DNA from: Bacillota bacterium
GTDB lineage: Bacteria > Bacillota > Dethiobacteria > DTU022
Assembly (NCBI GenBank): GCA_012727685.1
Contig: JAAYGO010000165.1
Coordinates: forward strand, 1-6,574
Direction of reading: 5' to 3'
Length of the DNA stretch: 6,574 bases
Shown piece by piece: positions 1 through 5,558 of the stretch (position 1 is the first letter of the stretch; each line of letters starts with the position of its first letter). The notes under the pieces are model-generated. The model had not been told where the DNA came from. It was given only the letters and a program-made list of their open reading frames with translations, and ran no database searches. A program made the translations under genes and the position numbers.

Positions 1-1350
1 ACCATCGGCGGTGTTACCAAAGAAGGGAAAAATGCCGTAAATGAGCTTTCGTATCTCTTCCTTGAAGCGGAACTGGATGTCGGTTTAACGGTGGAAGAGT
101 TCATTATCAGGGTGAACAAGAATAACCCCGATACTTTTTTGATGAAAGCGTGTGAAGTAGCCAAGTCGTTGAAAGGGAAGCTTAAATTTATCAGTGACGA
201 TACCACCATTCAGCAATTCCTGGCAAAAGGGATGCCGGTGGAATACGCCCGGGACTATATCGTAGCCGGCTGTTTTACACCCACGGTACCCGCTTTCAGT
301 TTTGATACCAGTGCTGCCATGGTTAACCTTCCTCTCATCCTTGAACTGGCCTTAAATAACGGCGTTTCCCGTCTGACAGGAGAGCAGATAGGACCGCAAA
401 CAGGAGATCCCGAAAAATTTACATCTTTCGATGATGTGTGGAATGCCTTTAAGACACAGGTGGAAGCTGTGGTGCCCAAAGGTATGTTATTGAGAAATGC
501 CGATAGGAAGGTTTACGCAGACTATGCCCCCTGTCCATTCCAGTCTGCCCTTTTTGAAGGATGTATTCAAAAGGGTGTAGATATTACCAACGGCGGCACT
601 GCTCCTTACATAACCGAAGGTCATGGAATAGTTGGTTTGCCCAATGTGGGAGATTCACTGGCGGCAATTAAGAAAGCCGTGTTTGAGGATAAAAAAATAA
701 CAATGAGAAGATTGATTCGCGCCCTGGATAATAATTTCGAAGGGGACGAAGAAGTCCTCCACCTGTTAAAGAGCATGCCTAAATTTGGCAATGATGATGA
801 TTATGTTGATGGAATTGTGAACGACGTGGTCACGCTTGTTGAAAGTGAGATCAGCAAGTACAGGGGTATTGCGGGCACTAAGCCGGTTATTGCTGCTGCT
901 ACCGGTACCGGCCATTTGGCCTTGGGAAAGGTCACCGGTGCTCTCCCTGACGGAAGAAAGGCGGGTGAGCCATTGTCGGAGGGGGGTATTTCTCCGCACC
1001 AGGGAAGGAATATAAGCGGCCTGACGGCCACCTTGAAGTCTGTAGCGAAGCTGGATCATTTAAAGATCGCGGGAGGTTCGGTGCTTAATGTGCGGCTTAA
1101 CCCGGAGGTTCTTAAAGACAACAACAAGATGAAAAAGTTTGTCTCCCTGGTCAGGACTTATTGTGAAACAGGGGGGTATCACGTCCAGTTCAATATCGTG
1201 GACAGTGGCATGTTGAAGGATGCCCAAAAAAATCCTGATAAATACAGAGACCTGTTGGTAAGAGTTGCCACATACAGCGCATATTTTGTCGAACTCAGCA
1301 CGACGTTGCAAAACGATATTATTGCCAGAGTGGAGTTTCAAGAGGTGTAA
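1..1350 (+). CDS. Glycyl radical enzyme homologue (PFL/diol dehydratase type) lacking the radical glycine, 3' part
   Basis: The frame is open from base 1 to a TAA at 1348-1350, giving 449 C-terminal residues; the N-terminus lies outside the window, and the GTG at 91 is internal. Numbering from base 1, GRE family landmarks appear in order: active-site loop AGC with Cys91, LELALN and TGDP segments just after it, DSLAAIKK and ITM segments near 215-235, PKFGND at 260-265, PDGRKAGEP from 316, GGxHVQFN with His394, and the C-terminal radical loop. Cys91 to the radical position is 333 residues, close to the spacing in glycerol dehydratase. Two key residues differ. The radical glycine of RVxGY is Thr424 (codon ACA, 1270-1272), and the Glu of the usual C-x-E motif is Thr93. 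The sequence after the loop has normal length, and no stop or frameshift interrupts the frame, so this looks like a maintained protein rather than a decaying gene. Known GREs make a thiyl radical on the Cys from the glycyl radical; this one should not be able to do so by itself. No activating radical SAM enzyme is visible here. Family placement is very secure; function is unknown. Confidence 0.93.
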   Translation, partial: TIGGVTKEGKNAVNELSYLFLEAELDVGLTVEEFIIRVNKNNPDTFLMKACEVAKSLKGKLKFISDDTTIQQFLAKGMPVEYARDYIVAGCFTPTVPAFSFDTSAAMVNLPLILELALNNGVSRLTGEQIGPQTGDPEKFTSFDDVWNAFKTQVEAVVPKGMLLRNADRKVYADYAPCPFQSALFEGCIQKGVDITNGGTAPYITEGHGIVGLPNVGDSLAAIKKAVFEDKKITMRRLIRALDNNFEGDEEVLHLLKSMPKFGNDDDYVDGIVNDVVTLVESEISKYRGIAGTKPVIAAATGTGHLALGKVTGALPDGRKAGEPLSEGGISPHQGRNISGLTATLKSVAKLDHLKIAGGSVLNVRLNPEVLKDNNKMKKFVSLVRTYCETGGYHVQFNIVDSGMLKDAQKNPDKYRDLLVRVATYSAYFVELSTTLQNDIIARVEFQEV

Positions 1351-1473
1351 AACTCAAAATTCACTCTGCAATTTTAAGGGAGGGATGTTGCCGCAAAGAT
1401 ATGAGACTGCATGAGGAATCGTGTTGAGAGGGTTGCTGGGTGTTAAGTTTTAAAAAATTAAGGAGGGAAAAGA

Positions 1474-2562
1474 ATGCATAAAAGATGGCTGTGTGCTGGT
1501 GTATTGGCGGTATTAATGGTGTTGCTTCTGCTTGCCATTGGTTGTAATGGCAAAGAAACAGGAGAAGTTTCAGAAGGTGGCACCCCGGCAGCGGAGGACA
1601 CCACTATAACCGTTGTTTATGGTGGAGCGTTTCCCCCGGAATCGGATACAGGTCTAGTTCACCAGGCATGGATGGACAAAATTGTGGAGAGAAGCGGAGG
1701 AAGGGTACAGTTTGAAACACACTGGATGTGGTCTCTGATTCCGGCTCAGGAAGAAGCACCTAAAGGAGTTAAAGAAGGAATTGCGGATATCCATGCTTTT
1801 TACTGGGAGCCAAGCCTAACGCCTGTAAACTACTGGCTGGAAAACATGCCTTTTATGGGCTGGCCTTCGCGGGAGGCGATATTGGCCGCATGGCATCAAC
1901 TGCATGAAGAGTTTCCCGTAATGAGCGAAGAGCTCAGTAAATTAGGAGTCAAAATGTACGGGCTGGCGACCGGATCGCCTAATAACCTGGGCTTTACGAA
2001 AAAAGTAGTGCGGGTTCCTGAGGATATAAAAGGTATGCCAATTCATGTATGGGGTCCTTCCCCGTTTGCCGACCTATTATCCAAGGCGGGTGCTACTCCG
2101 GTTGAGCTGGGTTTTGGAGATATTTACACTGGATTCGACACGGGAATAGTTGAAGGAGGCATCGGCCCTGCTACGGCTACGGATGGTGCTGGAGTTACTG
2201 ATTTCATGAAACATATCACAGTCTTTGGCGATACCGGCTTCGGAGTATTCTTTCAATTTGTGATTATAAACCCTGAATTTTATAACAATCTGCCTGAAGA
2301 TATAAGGCAAATCTTCGATGAGTCGGAACCCTGGTTTGTTGAAGAGACTATTAGGATGCAGACTGAGCTCCACGAGGCAATCATGGATAGGGTGGCGAAC
2401 GCAGGTCATACAATTACAGAACTAACCCCTGAAGAGATCAAATTATGGGAAGATTTAGCTACACCTCTGCATGAAGAATGGATCGAAGAAATGGAGGCTA
2501 AAGGAGTACCGGCAAGGGACATATACGACAGGGCCAAGCAGCTGATCGAAGAGTCCAAGTAA
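1474..2562 (+). CDS. dctP: TRAP transporter solute-binding lipoprotein (DctP family)
   Basis: This 362-residue protein is the extracytoplasmic receptor that captures a substrate and delivers it to the membrane subunits encoded just downstream. The N-terminus has basic residues, a hydrophobic core (about 6-22) and a lipobox AIGC with Cys24, followed by a Gly/Glu/Thr-rich linker, so it should be a membrane-anchored lipoprotein. The DctP fold runs from about 45 to 345, with the typical VRVPEDIKG segment (about 179-187), a GFGDIYTGFDTG helix start and a C-terminal LPEDIRQIF region. An AAGGAGG site at 1460-1466 lies 7 nt before the ATG. The ligand pocket appears atypical: aligned by spacing to SiaP, Arg127, Arg147 and Asn187 become Asn171, His191 and Gly231. 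Several Trp/Tyr residues (HWMW, FYWEP, NYW, VWG) fall in regions that normally line the cleft. The family is clear; the substrate is unknown and may not be an ordinary carboxylate. The symbol names the family, not C4-dicarboxylate specificity. Confidence 0.93.
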   Translation: MHKRWLCAGVLAVLMVLLLLAIGCNGKETGEVSEGGTPAAEDTTITVVYGGAFPPESDTGLVHQAWMDKIVERSGGRVQFETHWMWSLIPAQEEAPKGVKEGIADIHAFYWEPSLTPVNYWLENMPFMGWPSREAILAAWHQLHEEFPVMSEELSKLGVKMYGLATGSPNNLGFTKKVVRVPEDIKGMPIHVWGPSPFADLLSKAGATPVELGFGDIYTGFDTGIVEGGIGPATATDGAGVTDFMKHITVFGDTGFGVFFQFVIINPEFYNNLPEDIRQIFDESEPWFVEETIRMQTELHEAIMDRVANAGHTITELTPEEIKLWEDLATPLHEEWIEEMEAKGVPARDIYDRAKQLIEESK

Positions 2563-2594
2563 GTAGACGTTTTTGCACCTGTATTAGCGGGGCT

Positions 2595-2682
2595 GGGCAG
2601 GGTTTCAAGGTGAACTATAACTCGTTGCATGGAATATCAGGGTTTCGGTGTTAACCAGTTGTCTTGGAACGGAACCCTGCCC
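2595..2682 (+). promoter_or_regulatory. Inverted repeat with alternative hairpin arms between receptor and small-subunit genes
   Basis: Bases 2595-2606 (GGGCAGGGTTTC) can pair with 2671-2682 (GGAACCCTGCCC) over 12 positions with one G-U pair, enclosing 64 nt. A second copy of CAGGGTTTC at 2638-2646 (first copy 2598-2606) can pair with the same right arm over 9 positions with a 24-nt loop, so the two hairpins exclude each other. Only three T residues follow the right arm, so it is not a good intrinsic terminator. By position, it could stabilise the upstream receptor mRNA or limit read-through, giving more receptor than membrane subunits. That role is inferred. Confidence 0.4.
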
Positions 2683-2697
2683 TTTAAAATTCAAACA

Positions 2698-2710
2698 CAG
2701 GGAAGCCCTG
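2698..2710 (+). promoter_or_regulatory. Small perfect hairpin just upstream of the dctQ ribosome binding site
   Basis: CAGGG (2698-2702) and CCCTG (2706-2710) form a 5-bp stem with an AAG loop, ending 3 nt before the GGGGAGG ribosome binding site at 2714-2720. It reuses the CAGGG/CCCTG words of the larger repeat upstream, so its arms could also pair with those. An effect on dctQ translation is possible but not shown; short stems like this also arise by chance. Confidence 0.25.
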
Positions 2711-2729
2711 GCTGGGGAGGCCTTGGAAA

Positions 2730-3224
2730 ATGAAGCTTATCATGAGAATTATTGATTGGATAAACTATCTTAGCCGGATTATCGGATATTTGCCGCTTGT
2801 TTTGGTGGTAGCAATGATGCTGCTTATTGGAGGGAATGTCTTTACGCGTGAATTACTTAACCGCCCCATAACTGGCGCTTCTGAACTTTCGCAGATGATT
2901 TTGATATTTATGCTTCTCTTTCTGGCGTGGTGTGTCGTAGAGGATGAACACTTTAGGATCGACATACTGGCAAAGAATTTACCATCAAGGGTTAAGGGCA
3001 TTTTCGATATCGTTAATCTTTTTCTTACCCTGGTAGCTTTTGCCTTTTTGGCCTGGAGGGGCTATGCAGCAGCTTTGTATGCTAAAAGTGTAAACCTTCG
3101 ATTTGCTACTCTGGGGATACCCCATTTCTACTTTCTTTTATTGCTGGTATTAGCTTTTGCAACTTTTTGTCTGGCTGTAGCAGGACGCTTGGCCCAGAGA
3201 ATAATCGAGGTGATTAAAGAATGA
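2730..3224 (+). CDS. dctQ: TRAP transporter small permease subunit (DctQ family)
   Basis: This 164-residue integral membrane protein is the small subunit that pairs with the large DctM-type subunit in the cytoplasmic membrane. Four hydrophobic segments are visible at about 17-36, 52-73, 88-108 and 131-153, the expected DctQ topology. The family signature lies between and after the first two segments: a TREL/NRPI stretch, a GASEL segment, then WCVVEDEHFRIDIL, which matches the usual 'H-x-x-x-D' region of DctQ. The closing GIPHFYF segment before the last helix is also typical. GGGGAGG at 2714-2720 lies 9 nt before the ATG; a second Met at codon 5 is a less well spaced alternative. The stop overlaps the next start by 4 nt (ATGA at 3221-3224), so translation of the two membrane subunits is probably coupled. 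Confidence 0.92.
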   Translation: MKLIMRIIDWINYLSRIIGYLPLVLVVAMMLLIGGNVFTRELLNRPITGASELSQMILIFMLLFLAWCVVEDEHFRIDILAKNLPSRVKGIFDIVNLFLTLVAFAFLAWRGYAAALYAKSVNLRFATLGIPHFYFLLLLVLAFATFCLAVAGRLAQRIIEVIKE

Positions 3225-4519
3225 TTTCCCCAGAAATAATTGGTCTTGCAGGGATAGTTCTTCTATTAATCTTTTTAGCGATGCGCATGTGGATTGGCGC
3301 CGCTACAGCAATTGTAGGCATTCTTGGGATAATATGTATTCGGGGTTTACACCAGGCCTCTTCTTTGATGGAAATGGTGCCCTATCAAAATTCACTTGAT
3401 TACTCCTTGACGGCCATGCCCATGTTTATCCTTATGGGCATGATTATAGCGGTAGCCAGGATCGGTTCCGACATGTATGCAGCAGCTCATAAATGGGTCG
3501 GGGGAGCCCGGGGAGGATTGGCCAGTGCCACTGTCCTTGCTTGCGCTGGAATAGGGGCTATTACAGGCGCTAGTACAACCGGCATCATGGTCTTGTCGAA
3601 GGTAGCCCTGCCGGAGATGGAAAAATACAAATATGATGATCGGTTGTCCATTGGGTCAATTGCCGCGGGCAGTTCTTTAAGTGCTTTGATTCCTCCCAGT
3701 GTTCCCTTTATTTTATACGGCATCATGACTGAGACATCGGTGGGTTCGCTATTCATTGCCGGTATAGTCCCTGGTTTGCTGGGGGTAGCCGTTTATATTG
3801 CCACCATCTATACCCTCTGCCTGATTAATCCCCGGATGGGGCCGCCCGGGCCCAAAACGAGTTTAAAAGAGAAGATTGTTTCCTTAAGAAAGATATGGTC
3901 CACATTAGCTCTTTTTGTTCTGGTCATCGGCGGCATCTACGGGGGACTTTTTACCCCTACTGAAGCCGGAGCAGTGGGCACTTTGGGTGCTATTGCGATT
4001 GGTTTATTCAGCCGGCAACTGAGTTTCAAAGGCTTTGTTGATAGTGTCATGGAGACCGGGAAGATGACCGGGTCGATTTTAATTATGATCATTGGGGTGG
4101 CGGTCTTTTCGTCATTTATGACAGTGAGCAAGCTTCCGATGTGGCTGGGCAACTTCATTGTCGGAGTTGATGCGCCCAGAGTGGTAATTCTCATTTTCAT
4201 AGTCATACTGTTCCTTGTGTTGGGCACATTTATGCCTGCACCTGCGATTATAATGCTGACCATGCCCGTACTCTTTCCCGTGATCAAAGCTCTTGGCGTT
4301 GATCCCATCTGGTTTGGGGTTCTGGTAGTGAAAGCAACCGAAATTGGATCCTTAACCCCACCAATCGGTATTAATTGTATTCTCTTGAGCGGTTTAAGCG
4401 GCGTACAGCTTAGCCGGGCTTATAAATCCATTTTACCCTTTCTTGCGGCAGATTTTGCTATAGTGGCTCTTCTGATTGCATTCCCGGTTCTTTCAACGTA
4501 TTTGCCGAGCTTAATGTAA
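3221..4519 (+). CDS. dctM: TRAP transporter large permease subunit (DctM family)
   Basis: This 432-residue, almost wholly hydrophobic protein has the usual length for the large TRAP subunit, which forms the transport path and couples uptake to an ion gradient, usually Na+. Family motifs are well kept: a small-residue loop GASTTG at 116-121, LPEMEKYKYDD after it, the first hairpin loop with IPPS at 157-160 followed by LYGIMTETS, a TPTEAGAVG segment mid-protein, and the second hairpin loop with EIGSLTPPIG at 374-383. The paired PPS and TPPIG loops are the re-entrant elements of the ion-transporter superfamily to which DctM belongs. The ATG at 3221 sits inside the end of dctQ (ATGA overlap), and no better start is seen. 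Nothing looks truncated, so this transporter should be functional if the receptor is. Substrate specificity cannot be read from this subunit. Confidence 0.95.
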   Translation: MISPEIIGLAGIVLLLIFLAMRMWIGAATAIVGILGIICIRGLHQASSLMEMVPYQNSLDYSLTAMPMFILMGMIIAVARIGSDMYAAAHKWVGGARGGLASATVLACAGIGAITGASTTGIMVLSKVALPEMEKYKYDDRLSIGSIAAGSSLSALIPPSVPFILYGIMTETSVGSLFIAGIVPGLLGVAVYIATIYTLCLINPRMGPPGPKTSLKEKIVSLRKIWSTLALFVLVIGGIYGGLFTPTEAGAVGTLGAIAIGLFSRQLSFKGFVDSVMETGKMTGSILIMIIGVAVFSSFMTVSKLPMWLGNFIVGVDAPRVVILIFIVILFLVLGTFMPAPAIIMLTMPVLFPVIKALGVDPIWFGVLVVKATEIGSLTPPIGINCILLSGLSGVQLSRAYKSILPFLAADFAIVALLIAFPVLSTYLPSLM

Positions 4520-4550
4520 ATTTTTTATTTGGGAAAGGAGACTGTCGTGC

Positions 4551-5501
4551 ATGAAGTTGCTTGGTTTATCTAGTGGGAGAAGGATGGGGAACAGCGAAAT
4601 ACTGCTTAAAGAAGCACTGATGGGAGCCGAGGAATTAGGGGTGGAAGTAGAAATACTGCGCCTGCTGGACATGGATATACAGCCGTGCAAGCTTTGTGCG
4701 ATGAACACCTGTCCTTGGGTAATGAAGGCGCCTGAAAAGTGTATCATCAAAGATGACGCTCCTTTCTTATGGGACAAGATCATGGAATGTGATGGGCTGA
4801 TTATCAGCGCACCGGTATATACCCTGACCCCACCGGGGCATTTAAAAATGGTGTTTGACAGGGGGTTTGGGCCCAAAGCCGATGTGGTATTTAAAAAAAT
4901 GGAGAAGGAGCAGGGCGTCGATGTAGACGAGAGGATCTTTAAAAGTAGAGTAGGCGCTTTTATTTCGGTGGGAGGTGCTAAATACCCCAATTGGGTTTCC
5001 TTGGGGCTTCCCATTCTGCATACCTTGACTTTCTCTTTTCAGGTTGCAATTGTCGATCAGATGCAGGTGCTCAGGGCGGCTGATGAAGGCGCGGTGGTCC
5101 TGGATGAAGCTGCCTTAAGCAGAGCCAGGAAGTTGGGACGCCATGTTGCCGAGGCCATGGGCAAGCCCTTTGAGGAGGTTGAGTATAAAGGTGAAGAAAC
5201 CGGAACATGCCCGGTGTGCCATAATAACCTGCTGATCGTGGGGAAAGAAACCCTGGTGGAGTGCGCCGTGTGCGGTGTGAAAGGGACCATCAAAGTGGAA
5301 GGGAACAAGGTTTTCGTTGACTTTCCTGAAGAGGAACAAAAAAAATCCCGCTTAACCGAGGAAGGTCTTAGGATTCACGTCCAGGAAATCGCTGAGGTGA
5401 GAGGGGCATATGCGCCCAGGAGGCATGAGGTGCCACCAAAACTGGAGAAGTATGAGAAATATAAAACTCCCCTTAAGCCTCCAAGTAAAATCAAGCAATA
5501 A
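4551..5501 (+). CDS. Flavodoxin-like NAD(P)H:FMN oxidoreductase with C-terminal zinc-ribbon-like extension
   Basis: The 316-residue product starts at an ATG 10 nt after AAAGGAG (4534-4540). Residues 1 to about 205 form a flavodoxin-like NADPH-dependent FMN reductase domain: a phosphate-binding loop at SSGRRMGNSE (7-16), ISAPVYTLTPPGHLKMVFDR-type flavin loop (about 84-103), and ISVGGAKYPNW in the third flavin loop. The domain carries Cys46, Cys49, Cys54 and Cys64 (CX2CX4CX9C), in the place where iron-sulfur flavoproteins of this superfamily carry their cluster, although the spacing is not the classical compact one. Beyond the usual domain are about 100 extra residues with CPVC (220-223) and CAVC (238-241), a zinc-ribbon or rubredoxin-like knuckle pair, then a charged, Lys/Pro-rich tail. 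The role is probably electron transfer in the cytoplasm, perhaps to the FAD enzyme encoded 57 nt downstream. FMN binding is well supported; metal content and partner are inferred. Confidence 0.82.
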   Translation: MKLLGLSSGRRMGNSEILLKEALMGAEELGVEVEILRLLDMDIQPCKLCAMNTCPWVMKAPEKCIIKDDAPFLWDKIMECDGLIISAPVYTLTPPGHLKMVFDRGFGPKADVVFKKMEKEQGVDVDERIFKSRVGAFISVGGAKYPNWVSLGLPILHTLTFSFQVAIVDQMQVLRAADEGAVVLDEAALSRARKLGRHVAEAMGKPFEEVEYKGEETGTCPVCHNNLLIVGKETLVECAVCGVKGTIKVEGNKVFVDFPEEEQKKSRLTEEGLRIHVQEIAEVRGAYAPRRHEVPPKLEKYEKYKTPLKPPSKIKQ

Positions 5502-5543
5502 TACCGGCATGGCCAAAGCGCTCTGAGAAGGAATAAATTTGGA

Positions 5544-5549
5544 AAGGAG
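5544..5549 (+). promoter_or_regulatory. Ribosome binding site that favours a TTG start for the FAD enzyme
   Basis: AAGGAG at 5544-5549 directly abuts an in-frame ATG at 5550, leaving no spacer. The in-frame TTG at 5559 is 9 nt downstream, which is normal spacing. The same GGAAAGGAG word precedes the previous gene with a 10-nt spacer. TTG is therefore the more likely initiation codon. Confidence 0.6.
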
Positions 5550-5558
5550 ATGGTTTTT

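Noticed and set aside
91..93. GTG as the start of the GRE-like gene
   Set aside because: The frame is open and matches the GRE family (GGV...G.NA.NELSYL..EA) all the way back to base 1, so the gene begins before the window.
1356..1375. AAAATT...AATTTT inverted repeat after the GRE-like gene as a terminator
   Set aside because: The stem is six A-T pairs only, with no G-C pairs and no following T tract; it is too weak to act as an intrinsic terminator.
1385..1414. Nine-codon reading frame after AAGGGAGGG, a possible leader peptide
   Set aside because: The purine-rich stretch directly abuts the ATG, the peptide has no regulatory codon run, and no attenuator-like hairpin follows.
1424..1454. 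TTGAGA ... TTTAAA as a promoter for the TRAP genes
   Set aside because: The -10-like box is a poor match, the spacer is 19 nt, and it lies almost on the ribosome binding site, leaving virtually no leader.
4511..5014. Long antisense open frames, such as this 167-codon one
   Set aside because: They lie opposite well-supported genes, their translations show no recognisable family motif, and they are best read as shadows of the sense coding sequence.
5550..5552. ATG as the start of the FAD enzyme
   Set aside because: It directly follows the AAGGAG site with no spacer; the in-frame TTG at 5559 has normal spacing. It remains an alternative.
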